The notes beneath the pieces were generated by a model that was given only the letters and a program-made list of their open reading frames with translations, made no database searches and was not told the DNA's origin. Positions 43,900 through 53,481 of a DNA stretch of 64,000 bases are shown here, piece by piece; positions within the stretch are counted from its first letter, which is position 1, and each line of letters opens with the position of its first letter. Origin of the DNA: Promethearchaeota archaeon. GTDB taxonomy: Archaea; Asgardarchaeota; Lokiarchaeia; Sigyniarchaeales; SOKP01. The DNA lies in contig JAHPZJ010000010.1 in the NCBI GenBank assembly GCA_019058245.1, forward strand, positions 78,224 through 142,223. The letters are read 5' to 3'. The translations under genes and the position numbers were made by a program.

Positions 43900-44871
43900 T
43901 TGGATATTTGTCATAATTTGAATAATATCATAGATCAAGTAGAAGCCCAAAAATTTATAAAAAACTTAAGTGGAAAAACCAAATTTATCATTTCAAAAAT
44001 TTCACATGCGCTTGGACTCTCTAGGCAAACCTATCAAAATAAACTTGATAGTTTGAGAGTTCAAAAAATAATTAAGAATTTTACAATAAACATTAATCCA
44101 AATATTCGTCCAAATGCCTTGAAATATGTAATGATGGAAATCAAAACCAATCCAAAAGAACCTAAGCTAGTAAAAGAATTATTAGATATACCTCAACTAA
44201 GAATGTTGGATGGTATTATTGGAGATTTTTCATTATTTGCCTTATTTGTCTTTAAATCTCCTGAAGAATACTATCAAATTTTAAATAATATTGATAAAAT
44301 TATGGCAAAGTCATACTTTAAAAAATATCAAATTATTGACACCATAAAAGTATTTAAAACAAATGGAATTAGTCTTAAAAATTTAAAAGTGACTGAATTA
44401 GACGATATTGATTATGAAATTTTGAATATACTTCGAGATAATCAAGGACTTAAGCCAATATCCACTTATGAGATAAGAAATATATTTAAAGAAAAACTTC
44501 AGAATGAAATATCTCAATCAACGATTCATAACAGAATTAAAAAACTCGAAGAGCAAGATATTATTTTAAATTATACTATTAATTTTTATCCAAAGAAAAT
44601 TGGGTTCGAAGGAAAATATCTCCTTCGAATTAAACCAAAAGATCCATCAAAATATAGCGAACTTGCTTTCAAATTGGATATGAACAAGAAGATTACTGAT
44701 TTATTTCGAATAGGTGAGCAATATGGACTCTTTGCAATTGTGAGAGTAAAAAAAATAGAAGATTATGCTTCATTTATAAGAGATTTATATAGTACAGAAG
44801 ATATTGAAGATACTTATACAAATTTTGTATTGGATGAATTAAAACCATATTTAAATTTCTCATTGTTTTAA
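43900..44871 (+). CDS. Lrp/AsnC-like regulator with two winged-helix domains
   Basis: The 323-residue protein has a duplicated layout. The N-terminal helix-turn-helix (LSGKTKFIISKISHALGLSRQTYQNKLDSLRVQKII) is followed by a RAM-like alpha/beta domain. A second helix-turn-helix (DDIDYEILNILRDNQGLK...STIHNRIKKLEEQDII) is followed by another. It starts at TTG 119 bases from ahcY, so the shared region probably contains its site. Control of the methionine/SAH cycle is inferred from position. A similar-sized two-domain regulator is at 56412. Confidence 0.75.
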   Translation: MDICHNLNNIIDQVEAQKFIKNLSGKTKFIISKISHALGLSRQTYQNKLDSLRVQKIIKNFTININPNIRPNALKYVMMEIKTNPKEPKLVKELLDIPQLRMLDGIIGDFSLFALFVFKSPEEYYQILNNIDKIMAKSYFKKYQIIDTIKVFKTNGISLKNLKVTELDDIDYEILNILRDNQGLKPISTYEIRNIFKEKLQNEISQSTIHNRIKKLEEQDIILNYTINFYPKKIGFEGKYLLRIKPKDPSKYSELAFKLDMNKKITDLFRIGEQYGLFAIVRVKKIEDYASFIRDLYSTEDIEDTYTNFVLDELKPYLNFSLF

Positions 44872-45023
44872 ACGTAATGATTCATAATATTGTAATAATT
44901 ATAAGTCTTACAAAATATTTAGTGAAAGATTAGTTAAATTCATAAATTCTTAATAATTTTGAGAGATTTCATAATTTAAAGTTAAAAAATTTATATTACT
45001 AAATAATATTTTTTTATGAAGAT

Positions 45024-47108
45024 ATGACATATCTCTTTGAAGTTTTAGCCACTAAGATTGGTTATTCTAGAATTGGACGAATTCTATTTTCTAAAGAACG
45101 AAAATTATATATTTCGACACCTAATTTAATTGTTCCTATAAAAAGTGCATTAATGAAACAATTGAACTTTATCCAAGAGTTTGAGGATCATAAGATTTTC
45201 ACTATTTCAAAAGAATTTTTCTTAAAAATTGGATTTTTACGAGAGAAATTTATAAATAATGGATTTATTTTCACTTATCCTGGAACAATTCAGAAATTTC
45301 AAAATATATTAGAAAAAAATACCAGAATTTTTACTGAGGATAACATAATATCAATCATTCCGTTTAATATCCCTACTACTAGCATTAATAAAGAATTTGC
45401 TCTAACAGAGATAAAAAATTATCTTCAATATGCAGAAAAAATTGTAAAAAATTATCCCAATTTAAATTTCGGCTTATCAATAAGAACATTTGATTTTGCT
45501 GAATTATTTGGTCTTTTTGTTGAAACTATAAATCAATTCGAAAATATTAAAATATTGAATTTAGTTGACCTTTTTGATAATTTAAGTAACTTTAGAAATA
45601 AGCTAAAAATTATCTCGAGGATAAAGAGAGAATTAGATAATAACTTAATTTTAATGGCCTCAGGCAGGATTATTCCAAAATATTATCCATTATTAGTATA
45701 TTTAGGGATAGATCTAATTGATTGTTCATATTCACTGTTTTTATCCGCTGAAAACTTCTATGATACGATAGAGTATCTATTACCTATATATAAGATAAAA
45801 TATTTTCCTTGTTCTTGCATAGCTTGTAAAGACAATTTAAAAACTAAAATTAAGAATAAATATTCCTCTGAAAAAATTGACTTATTGTGTATACACAATT
45901 TAATTACCGCCTCAAATTACATGAATAAGATTAAACAGTATTTGAATTATGAAGAGTTCCGAGGGTTTGTAGAAAAATCTTCTATGGATGATATAAATTT
46001 AATTTCGATATTAAGAGTATTAGATAAAAAATATTATGAAGATCTTAAGTACGAAACGCCACTAATACAAAAAAATAAAATAGTAAAAAGTCTAGGTCCT
46101 TCATCATATCATAGACCAGATTTTCAATTTTTTAGAGAAAATACAATTAAATTTTTTGAATCCGAATATTGGACTAATTTAATAATTCTATTACCTTGTT
46201 CAGCAAAAAAGCCTTATTCACAATCAAAATCACATAAAAAGTTTTACAATATTATAAGGAAATTTAGAGAATTTCCTAATTTTCAAGAGTTTATTTTAAC
46301 TTCACCTTTAGGAGTAATACCAAGACAGTTGGAAAATGTATATCCTGTTAATGCTTATGATATCTCCGTTACGGGTGAATGGGATAATGAAGAAATCAAT
46401 ATTACATCTGAAATGCTTGTTAAATTATTGGAAAAATATGATAAAAATATCCCTATAATAAGTCATTTACAAAATGGATATCTTGAAATTGTCAAGAGAG
46501 CATCCTCCAAATTACCTCATAAATTTTACTTTTCCGAAATTGAAGATAAAATGACTTCCAATAAATCACTTCAATCATTAGAAGAACTGATTAAAAAGTA
46601 TAAAGATTTATATCAAGTTAAAATTGAAAATCCAAATAAAGACTATTTATCAAAAACATGGAGTAGAAAGATTGTAAAAGTTTTAGATTATCAATTTGGA
46701 ATTGGCTCAGGAAATAAAATTAATTCCAATGGTTTAAAACTGGATCATTTAAAAGCTAATAATAAGAGTGATATAAGAGATTTAAAAACTCAAGAAAAAT
46801 TGGGTGTATTTAATTTTTCAACAGGTCAAATCATACTATCAATTAAAGGGCTTAGAAAATTAGTTCAATCTCCTCAAACGATTAGTTCTCACTATATTGT
46901 TTTCGATGGGGACGAAATTCAAGGAAATACATTATTTCGTAAGGGTGTATCAGAATATAGTCAAGATCTTATCCCTTACAGTCAAGTGATGATAGTTAAT
47001 AAAGAAAAGAAAGAGATCATTGGGAGTGGAGAATTAATTGTTAGTTCTAATTTCATAAAAAATTCTAAAAATGGGAGAATTGCAAAAATCTATGAACCAA
47101 CGCAATAA
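45024..47108 (+). CDS. arcS: Archaeosine synthase ArcS
   Basis: The 694-residue protein has a Tgt-like N-terminal region with PFNIPTTSINKEFAL and CSCIACKDN, then LLPCSAKKPYSQSKSHKKFY and LTSPLGVIPRQLENVYPVNAYDISVTGEWD (about residues 390-450), typical of the ArcS core. The C-terminal PUA domain binds tRNA (SSHYIVFDGDEIQGNTLF). It makes archaeosine at position 15 of tRNA by adding lysine to preQ0, working with RaSEA. RaSEA is encoded next with overlapping ends, which supports a complex. Confidence 0.9.
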   Translation: MTYLFEVLATKIGYSRIGRILFSKERKLYISTPNLIVPIKSALMKQLNFIQEFEDHKIFTISKEFFLKIGFLREKFINNGFIFTYPGTIQKFQNILEKNTRIFTEDNIISIIPFNIPTTSINKEFALTEIKNYLQYAEKIVKNYPNLNFGLSIRTFDFAELFGLFVETINQFENIKILNLVDLFDNLSNFRNKLKIISRIKRELDNNLILMASGRIIPKYYPLLVYLGIDLIDCSYSLFLSAENFYDTIEYLLPIYKIKYFPCSCIACKDNLKTKIKNKYSSEKIDLLCIHNLITASNYMNKIKQYLNYEEFRGFVEKSSMDDINLISILRVLDKKYYEDLKYETPLIQKNKIVKSLGPSSYHRPDFQFFRENTIKFFESEYWTNLIILLPCSAKKPYSQSKSHKKFYNIIRKFREFPNFQEFILTSPLGVIPRQLENVYPVNAYDISVTGEWDNEEINITSEMLVKLLEKYDKNIPIISHLQNGYLEIVKRASSKLPHKFYFSEIEDKMTSNKSLQSLEELIKKYKDLYQVKIENPNKDYLSKTWSRKIVKVLDYQFGIGSGNKINSNGLKLDHLKANNKSDIRDLKTQEKLGVFNFSTGQIILSIKGLRKLVQSPQTISSHYIVFDGDEIQGNTLFRKGVSEYSQDLIPYSQVMIVNKEKKEIIGSGELIVSSNFIKNSKNGRIAKIYEPTQ

Positions 47109-48192
47109 TCTTTTGGAAGAAAGAAATTCTTTAATCGAAAAAATTAATTCGATCAAGCAAGACGCTTATAGACGGAAAAATATTTACAGAAAAGAACAAC
47201 TTTCACGACCAATAAGTTATTGGATAAAAAACGATAGGTTATTAAATGAAATAGGAAAGACTTTCACAATAATTTTACGGACAAGAGGATGTAGTTGGGC
47301 ATTAAGTAAGTATGGAGGATGTTCTATGTGTGGATATTATTTAGATGCCAATAACGCTGATGTACCTGTTGCTGATCTTATAGAACAATTTAATTATGCA
47401 TTTGATGATAAGATTAATGAAATCAAGAAAGATACAGATAATTTTGTTTTTAAATTATTTAATTCTGGTAGTTTTTTAGATGAAAAAGAAATACCCAAAA
47501 AAGTCAGGACCTACATTTATGAAAAAATTTCAAAATTAGATAAAATTAAGGAAGTAGTTATTGAATCACGTGTGGAATATATTACTAAAGAAAATTTAGA
47601 GGAAATTTCAGAGTATTTTGAAAAAAAGCACTTTGAAATTGCTATTGGACTTGAAACTGTAGACGATTACATTAGGAATAATTATATAAATAAAGGGTTA
47701 TTATTTAAGGATTTTAGAGATGCCTTGAAAAGATGTAAAGACATGGGCATTGGAGTGAAAGTATATTTATTGTTTAAACCATTATTTTTAAATGAACAAG
47801 CGGCAATTGATGATTGCTCTAATTCAATACAGATATTAAAAAGTCTAGGAGTAAATTCTATTTCAATTAACCCAATGAATATTCAAAAAGGTACCCTTAC
47901 AGAATATTTATGGTTTCAGAAGAGATATCGTCCACCATGGTTTTACTCCTTATTTAAATGTATTAAAAAAACCTTTGATAAAGGAGGATTAAATAATATA
48001 CGAATATTAAGTGATCCTTCGGGAGCTGGTACAAAAAGAGGAATCCATAATTGTTTAAAGAAAAAATGTGAGAATTCTGCAAAAACAAAACTTAAAAACT
48101 TTGTTTTAACACAAGATATAACTGAATTAGAACAACAAGAATATGAATGTGATTGTAAGAAAAACTATAGTTTGACAAAAGATTTTCACTAA
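47071..48192 (+). CDS. Radical SAM archaeosine synthase subunit (RaSEA)
   Basis: The likely start is MNQRNNLLEER (47092), or the ATG at 47071 inside arcS. The radical SAM motif is TRGCSWALSKYGGCSMCGYY (C-x9-C-x2-C), a spacing typical for this family. EVVIESRVEYIT, IAIGLETVDDYIR and INPMNIQKGTLTEYLWF follow, with CDCKK at the C-terminus. RaSEA cuts lysyl-preQ0-tRNA to give archaeosine. The overlap with arcS means translational coupling. Confidence 0.9.
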   Translation: MGELQKSMNQRNNLLEERNSLIEKINSIKQDAYRRKNIYRKEQLSRPISYWIKNDRLLNEIGKTFTIILRTRGCSWALSKYGGCSMCGYYLDANNADVPVADLIEQFNYAFDDKINEIKKDTDNFVFKLFNSGSFLDEKEIPKKVRTYIYEKISKLDKIKEVVIESRVEYITKENLEEISEYFEKKHFEIAIGLETVDDYIRNNYINKGLLFKDFRDALKRCKDMGIGVKVYLLFKPLFLNEQAAIDDCSNSIQILKSLGVNSISINPMNIQKGTLTEYLWFQKRYRPPWFYSLFKCIKKTFDKGGLNNIRILSDPSGAGTKRGIHNCLKKKCENSAKTKLKNFVLTQDITELEQQEYECDCKKNYSLTKDFH

Positions 48193-48353
48193 AAAGTTAA
48201 TAATTGGTACTATATAGACTTATTAGGATATTATATTAAATTATTAAGTTATTATTAACCATTTTTGTCGAAATTCATTTAAAAAACATTATATTTAAAT
48301 ATTACCTACCATCATTTACTTTAATTTTAAATTTCATCTCTCTATAAGGGTAT

Positions 48354-48611
48354 TTGTTGAAGAAGAATTGGATTAAATTGAATTTATTCTATATTGGACA
48401 ATCAACTAAGAAACATCAAATATTTAGAGCAAAGGAGTGGGATAAAAGCTTAGAAAAGATTCTAAAAAGCACAATTTATAATGCAAAATATGAAAAAATT
48501 GGACACATTAAAGATATTTTTGGTCCAATAGAGTTTCCCTTTATATCTGTTAAAACTCTACAAACCCAATCATTTGGTTCAGATGAAAAATTCTATACTA
48601 AGATAGTTTAG
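48354..48611 (+). CDS. gar1: H/ACA RNP protein Gar1
   Basis: The 85-residue protein starts at TTG. The Gar1 core KYEKIGHIKDIFGPIEFPFI and SVKTL is seen at residues 43-67. Gar1 binds Cbf5 and releases product in H/ACA-guided pseudouridylation. In most archaea it is next to TFB, and here TFB starts 47 bases downstream. The first ~20 residues (MLKKNWIKLNLFYIGQST) are divergent. A start at another codon is possible. Confidence 0.85.
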   Translation: MLKKNWIKLNLFYIGQSTKKHQIFRAKEWDKSLEKILKSTIYNAKYEKIGHIKDIFGPIEFPFISVKTLQTQSFGSDEKFYTKIV

Positions 48612-48658
48612 TTTTCGTAAGAACTTCATTAATGTAAGATTATATATTTTAAAAGAAG

Positions 48659-49636
48659 GTGTCGTATATTTCTAATTGGAAAGAAGTGAAATCAGAAACA
48701 GAAGAACTCATAACTTTTGAAAATGATATATGTTCTGAATGTGGCGAAAATATATTTTTTGATGAAAACAGAGGGGTAATAGTTTGTGAAAAGTGTGGTT
48801 TAGTTCATTCAGAAAAGTATATAGATTGTGGACCAGAATGGAGAGCGTTTGATGCTGATCAGAAAAAAAAGAGAACTAGAACTGGTGCTCCAATGACATA
48901 TATGATACACGATAAAGGGCTCAGTACAATGATAGATTGGAAAAATAGAGATATTTTTGGCAAAGAAATACCCGCTAAATTAAGAGGTCAAATATATAGA
49001 TTGCGTAAATGGCAAAGTCGTATAAGAGTTTCTGATGCAACTGAAAGAAATCTTACATTTGCTCTAAGTGAACTTGATAGAATGGCCTCCAATTTAGATC
49101 TTCAAAAAAATTTACGAGAATGTTCAGCCAAAATATATCGAGATGCTGTTGAAGCCCATTTAATTCGTGGTAGAAGTATAGAGGGTGTAGCTGCTGCAAG
49201 TTTATATGCAGCTTGCAGAATGTATAAAATTCCACGAACTTTAAACGAGATTGCTGAAGTAGCTCGTGTTGATAAGAAAGAAATTGGTCGATCCTTTAGA
49301 TTTATTTCAAATGAATTATCACTAGAATTAAATCCTACTAGACCTATGGATTATCTTATAAGATTTATATCAGAGTTAAAACTACCAGCAAAATGTCAAA
49401 AAACAGCGAAATTGATAATTAGAATGGCAGAAGTGCGTGGTTTAACTTCAGGAAGAGGTCCAACAGGAGTTTGTGCCGCTGCGATTTATGCTTCATGTAT
49501 TTTAACCAATGAACGAAGAACTCAAAGAAAGATTGCACGAATTAGTGGTGTTACTGAAGTTACTGTGCGTAATCGGTTCAGTGAGATTGTGGAAAACCTT
49601 AATTTAGGGATATCATTAAAAAAAACACCTAAATAA
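48659..49636 (+). CDS. tfb: Transcription initiation factor IIB (TFB)
   Basis: The 325-residue protein starts at GTG. The zinc ribbon is [25 protein letters not shown] (four Cys, about residues 22-46). The B-reader/linker is [27 protein letters not shown], followed by two cyclin repeats ([57 protein letters not shown]). It recruits RNA polymerase to TBP-bound promoters. It pairs with Gar1 as usual. Confidence 0.97.
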   Translation: MSYISNWKEVKSETEELITFENDICSECGENIFFDENRGVIVCEKCGLVHSEKYIDCGPEWRAFDADQKKKRTRTGAPMTYMIHDKGLSTMIDWKNRDIFGKEIPAKLRGQIYRLRKWQSRIRVSDATERNLTFALSELDRMASNLDLQKNLRECSAKIYRDAVEAHLIRGRSIEGVAAASLYAACRMYKIPRTLNEIAEVARVDKKEIGRSFRFISNELSLELNPTRPMDYLIRFISELKLPAKCQKTAKLIIRMAEVRGLTSGRGPTGVCAAAIYASCILTNERRTQRKIARISGVTEVTVRNRFSEIVENLNLGISLKKTPK

Positions 49637-49814
49637 TTGAAAAACTCAATTCTAATTAATTTGATGGAAGAATAATTCATCATATAATAATAGTTAATCC
49701 CTATAATATCTTCATATCATAGATTTATTGTCTAATTTTACTATGGTATATACTTTTTTTGATTGGACAATGATATTATCTCCATATTATAACATTTAAT
49801 GAGAATCTATCAAC

Positions 49815-50192
49815 TTGATTATATTAAATCAATTTGATGCATTAGGTGTAGTATTATTGGATAATCTAATAAACGAGAGTGAAGTTAGGTATTTTTTATA
49901 TAGAATAGAAAAAAATTTTCCCAATTTTGTTGCTGGTGTCATAACCGATAGACATGGTTTTCCAGTTGCTTCAAAAATCTCAAAGAAATTATGGGTTCTC
50001 GAAAATACATTAGCCTTATCTGCGATTACTAAGAATCGCGATTTTATAGAAGATTCTCAGCTGATTAAAGTTAAACGAGATTTAGATAAATCAAAAAATT
50101 ATAAGTTAATGATTTTATTAGAAAAATCTAAGGAAAATAAGAGTCGTATAAAGCTATTAAAATCTTTAATTAAATCTCAAGAACTTTTTTAG
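49815..50192 (+). CDS. Roadblock-like protein
   Basis: The 125-residue protein starts at TTG. Its first two-thirds fits a roadblock/LC7 pattern: NFVAGVITDRHGFPVASKI (paired strands with a tight turn), helix LENTLALSAITKNRDFIED, strands LIKVKRDLDKSKNYKLMILLEK. The C-terminus is basic and helical. Unlike the next gene it lacks the longer C-terminal extension. Function is probably as dimeric scaffold for a small GTPase, inferred from family. Confidence 0.6.
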   Translation: MIILNQFDALGVVLLDNLINESEVRYFLYRIEKNFPNFVAGVITDRHGFPVASKISKKLWVLENTLALSAITKNRDFIEDSQLIKVKRDLDKSKNYKLMILLEKSKENKSRIKLLKSLIKSQELF

Positions 50193-50400
50193 AGAAAAAT
50201 CTTTCTAAAAAAGAGTTTATAATTATCTTTTCTCGCATCCCGTAGAAAATTAGATACTTAACTAACATTTTTATATTTAAAATTTCTTCTTTATCTAAAG
50301 TAGAATTTAGCTAAAAATATAAAGATAAGTTTAAATAAATATATTTTAAACTTAAAGAAACTTTTAATATAAGAAAATTAAAATATAGGTTGATGTATAT

Positions 50401-50871
50401 TTGAATTACTCCGAGGACGAGATTAGATTAAAGAAGATTTTAATCTCAATTATCAATAGTGCCCCCGGATTAAAGTATGCTCTATTAACCGATGATACAG
50501 GAATAACAATTTTAAGTCAATCTAAATTTAAATTTTCTGATAGTGATGGGATCTCTGTAGAGAAAATTGGTGCTATAGGAGGTGCTGTTTTCGTTGCTGG
50601 TGAGGAGCAAGGTCATATTCTGGGTTATGGCGCTATTGGTCTTCAAATAACCGAATATCTTGAAGGAATGATATTTTCTATGAAAGTTGGTAAAGGAGTT
50701 TTATGTATTGTTGCAGATAAAAATGCACAAATAGGATTTATAAGAGCAACCATGAAAAAATGGGGTCCTATGCTTGAATCTATTTTAGGAAGGTATCTAC
50801 AATCTGATCAAGCAGAGCTTGGTAAGGAAATGAAGGAACTATTTAAATCTGATTCTATTGGTATGCTATAG
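50401..50871 (+). CDS. Roadblock/LC7 domain protein
   Basis: The 156-residue protein has a clear roadblock pattern: RLKKILISIINSAPGLKYALLTDDTGITILSQ, then VEKIGAIGGAVFVAGEEQGHILGYGAIGLQITEYLEGMIFSMKVGKGVLCIVADKNAQIGFIRATMKKW. A C-terminal tail of ~30 residues is helical and acidic. Such proteins bind small GTPases of the Ras/MglA/Rag type. No GTPase gene is in this window. The start is TTG at 50401 (MNYSEDE). Confidence 0.8.
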   Translation: MNYSEDEIRLKKILISIINSAPGLKYALLTDDTGITILSQSKFKFSDSDGISVEKIGAIGGAVFVAGEEQGHILGYGAIGLQITEYLEGMIFSMKVGKGVLCIVADKNAQIGFIRATMKKWGPMLESILGRYLQSDQAELGKEMKELFKSDSIGML

Positions 50872-51226
50872 TTGAAATCAGCATATTATTGTTGCCTAAA
50901 ACACTAACTCTTATTTCTCATTCAATGGATTTTCCATAAAATCAAAATAGCTCTCTCGTGCTAGGCGTTTAATTTCTATGCCTTTTTAGGACATAATCAT
51001 GTTTCCTGTCTGGGTACTGACTCAAACTTCATTGCTGTTGGTATATACCATTGCTAAGTTAAGAGCCCATTTGTTCAGGAATATTACTGATTAATCAACT
51101 CAAGTGTAAGCGTACTCTTGCGCTACATAATCATATATAATCATATGTGCCCTCGACGACGCTAGTAATCAATCATAGTTGTCCCAATATAGTAAAAGAA
51201 TAAATTGATTATAAAAATTTTTGTTT
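50872..51226. other. Intergenic stretch with decayed ORF trace
   Basis: This 355-base gap is richer in G and C than other gaps here. No intact gene or tRNA was seen. The minus strand contains a protein-like frame with two stops (50911-51078). Confidence 0.4.
50911..51078 (-). pseudogene. Possible decayed coding remnant
   Basis: The minus strand reads LNKWALNLAMVYTNSNEV-stop-VSTQTGNMIMS-stop- and then KGIEIKRLARESYFDFMENP-LNEK-stop. The composition looks like protein, but two in-frame stops (TGA, TAA) break it and no family is recognised. It may be a relic of a mobile or accessory gene. The evidence is weak. Confidence 0.25.
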
Positions 51227-51721
51227 TTAAGAGAAAGGAAAAGGATCTTTTTTATTCACTCCTTTAATTTTGTCTTCTATTCTTGAAATCAAACTATTTA
51301 GACAGTCATAGAGTATTTTTCTTATTTGTTCATAGGTAATATCAATTTCTAAATCATTACTATTACGAAAATCATCATCCTTATAAAGAGCCTTATATAC
51401 ATTTTTAGTTTTAAGAATTTTATAAGAAGCATCGACTATAAAGGCATAAACTAGTTCACTTTCATATTCTCTTTTCATAATTAAAGACAGCATAGCAAAT
51501 TCTTTTTTCCCGCGTCCCCAATCAGATGGAATCTCAAAATGGAAATTGATTATTTTTTTTTTTTTGGTTATTAAAACAATTTCAAAAAAAGTTTCATCAA
51601 TTTCAAGATCAAAGAATTTGAGAAGGTTACTTACAATATCCTCTTCTAATTTAACATCTGGATAAGAAATTAATACATTTGGACCTTTGATTTGATGAAA
51701 ATAAGTAAGGGTGAGAAGCAT
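51227..51721 (-). CDS. Longin-like domain protein
   Basis: The 164-residue protein starts MLLTLTYFHQIKGPNVLISYPD, the strand-turn-strand opening typical of longin domains that report on a ligand or GTPase. It continues with helix EEDIVSNLLKFFDL, strands FFEIVLITKKKKIINFHFEIPSDWGRGKKEFAMLSLIMKREYESELVY, and a C-terminal helix. Longin domains are enriched in Asgard archaea and in eukaryotic vesicle-traffic and Rag-GTPase regulators. Its partner is unknown. Neighbours include two roadblock genes. Confidence 0.6.
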   Translation of the reverse strand: MLLTLTYFHQIKGPNVLISYPDVKLEEDIVSNLLKFFDLEIDETFFEIVLITKKKKIINFHFEIPSDWGRGKKEFAMLSLIMKREYESELVYAFIVDASYKILKTKNVYKALYKDDDFRNSNDLEIDITYEQIRKILYDCLNSLISRIEDKIKGVNKKDPFPFS

Positions 51722-51807
51722 GACATTTTAGATTAAATTTTATTATAGTATAAATTTAGCAAATTTAAAATTAATTTAACAGAAAAAGGGGTGATTGAAT
51801 ATATTAA

Positions 51808-52533
51808 TTATCTATTTTTTATCAGAGTTAATATATCATCATATGAGCCTAACAATTGCTTAACATCTGAATTTCTTAATCCTTCATGAGGTTTTCCATC
51901 AAAAAGAATCCTTCCATTGTCCAAAAATAACATTTTTTTCGCCCAGTGTTCAACGAAAAACAAATTGTGAGAGGTGAAAAAGATAGTGATTTCATTTTCT
52001 TTTCGTAGTTTTTCTAAAATTACAAGATGATTGTAGATTGATGTAAAATCTAAATTTGCAAAAGGTTCATCTAAAATGAGTAATTTAGGTTTCATAGCTA
52101 ATAATCCTGCTAAAGCGGCTCTTTTTTTTTGTCCCCAAGAAAGATTAAAAGGTGAATACGTTCTAAACTCAGATAAGTTTACAGCATCTAAAGCCCAATC
52201 TACTCTTACTTTTACCTCTTCCTCATCGAGTTTTAAATTTCTTGGCCCAAAACTAATATCTTCTTCAATAGTAGGGGCAAATAATTGATCATCAGGATTT
52301 TGGAATAAAAATCCAATAGATTCCCTAATCTCCCATAATTCTTTTTTATTTCTTGTAAGTATATTATTAAATATCTTAATATTACCCGATTTAGGTTTTA
52401 ATAATCCAACTAATAGTCTCAATAGAGTAGTTTTACCTGAACCATTATTTCCCGTAAGTCCGCATACTACTTTTTCCTCCAGTTTAAATGATATATTCTG
52501 TATTTTAAAACCAGAATTATAACTATAATTCAA
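51808..52533 (-). CDS. cbiO: ECF cobalt/nickel transporter ATPase CbiO
   Basis: The ABC ATPase has Walker A GNNGSGKTT, Q-loop FLFQNPDDQLFAPTIEEDISFGP, signature LSWGQKKRAALAGLLA and Walker B LLILDEPFANLD, followed by the switch His in TSHN. The NPDDQLFAPTV-like sequence is diagnostic of CbiO/EcfA. A TTG start at 52533 omits the first beta strand. The frame is open to an ATT at 52558-52560 (reading NYAVEVEDLNYSYNSG), which may be the true start and would overlap the cbiQ end by 16 bases. It energises uptake with CbiQ and CbiMN. Confidence 0.9.
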   Translation of the reverse strand: MNYSYNSGFKIQNISFKLEEKVVCGLTGNNGSGKTTLLRLLVGLLKPKSGNIKIFNNILTRNKKELWEIRESIGFLFQNPDDQLFAPTIEEDISFGPRNLKLDEEEVKVRVDWALDAVNLSEFRTYSPFNLSWGQKKRAALAGLLAMKPKLLILDEPFANLDFTSIYNHLVILEKLRKENEITIFFTSHNLFFVEHWAKKMLFLDNGRILFDGKPHEGLRNSDVKQLLGSYDDILTLIKNR

Positions 52534-52544
52534 ATCCTCTACTT

Positions 52545-53342
52545 CTACGGCATAATTAATGTGAATACACCTCGATAAATTAATTCCAAATTAATTACAA
52601 AAATAAAATTGACGATTATTAATATGAATAAAATCAAAATCCCAATATCAGATGCTTTCAATTTAATTGGTGCAAATGAAATTTTGCCAGAAAAACCTCG
52701 CATTTTTAGACTTTCATATAATTTTTCACTTCTTTCCATATTCATTACGATACTCTTGCCCAAAATATAAGCATGTGTCTTTAAATTTTGCCAGTATGTA
52801 CTAATTTTTTTACCCCTCATTTCCTGCGCTTCAAGTATCTTTTTATTAGAACTAGCAAGGATTGGGATATAATGTAGCATAATTATTAAAGATCCAATTA
52901 ATACTGAGGGTATTCTTAATTTTGTTAAGGCACCTATAAATTCTGAATATGTTAAAGTTGAGAAAAACGACATGAAAATAAATAGAGCACCAAATATTCG
53001 AAGTGATAAAAGAAAAGCAAGATTTAATCCTTCTTGATATATTGTAATTCCAATAGGGAATCTATAATATACCGTTTCACCAACATAAAATGGAATAAAA
53101 ATCGTTATTAAAAAAACAAATGGGATAACAATTTTTAATCTTGAAAATATTGTTATAAAATTTACTCGGAGGAGTAGATCAATAATTAATGTAATAAATA
53201 AAATTGTTATTGTTAGATAAAAATCCTCCAAAACTAAAAAAGGTATTACTAGAATAAATGGTATAATTAAACGAATTAAAGGGTGTATCCTTCTTAAATA
53301 AAGTCTTTCATTCTCCAGTCTAAAAGGTAATGTAGTTCTCAA
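52545..53342 (-). CDS. cbiQ: ECF transporter transmembrane subunit CbiQ (EcfT)
   Basis: The 265-residue protein has about five or six membrane segments and the two EcfT coupling motifs with Ala-Arg-Gly-like sequences: EAQEMRGKKI (about residues 172-181) and YESLKMRGFSGK (about 209-220). These contact the CbiO dimer. It is followed by cbiO in the same operon, while cbiM is divergent 140 bases away. The ATG start follows RTTLPFRLE-type N-terminus. Confidence 0.9.
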   Translation of the reverse strand: MRTTLPFRLENERLYLRRIHPLIRLIIPFILVIPFLVLEDFYLTITILFITLIIDLLLRVNFITIFSRLKIVIPFVFLITIFIPFYVGETVYYRFPIGITIYQEGLNLAFLLSLRIFGALFIFMSFFSTLTYSEFIGALTKLRIPSVLIGSLIIMLHYIPILASSNKKILEAQEMRGKKISTYWQNLKTHAYILGKSIVMNMERSEKLYESLKMRGFSGKISFAPIKLKASDIGILILFILIIVNFIFVINLELIYRGVFTLIMP

Positions 53343-53372
53343 AGTTTAATCAGTTGGAGTAATTTTTAAAAA

Positions 53373-53417
53373 GTGATACTAATTATTTAAAAAAGTAATA
53401 CTTATAAAAATCATACT
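53373..53417. promoter_or_regulatory. Three GTNATACT-like direct repeats between cbiQ and cbiM
   Basis: GTGATACT (53373), GTAATACT (53395) and TCATACT (53411) lie in the divergent promoter region of the metal-uptake genes. Each is within one base of GTCATAC, the half-site known for NikR-type nickel regulators. Spacing (22 bp, then 16 bp) is not the classical inverted arrangement. This is a suggestion, not a firm call. Confidence 0.3.
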
Positions 53418-53481
53418 CTTTTATAATATAGTAACATTCTAATTATACATAACAAATAAAATTAACCTCTATTTTTTAAAA

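Noticed and set aside
50940..51190. Possible interrupted tRNA or small RNA in the GC-richer gap
   Set aside because: No T-loop consensus or acceptor-like complementary ends were found. A decayed coding trace explains the composition better.
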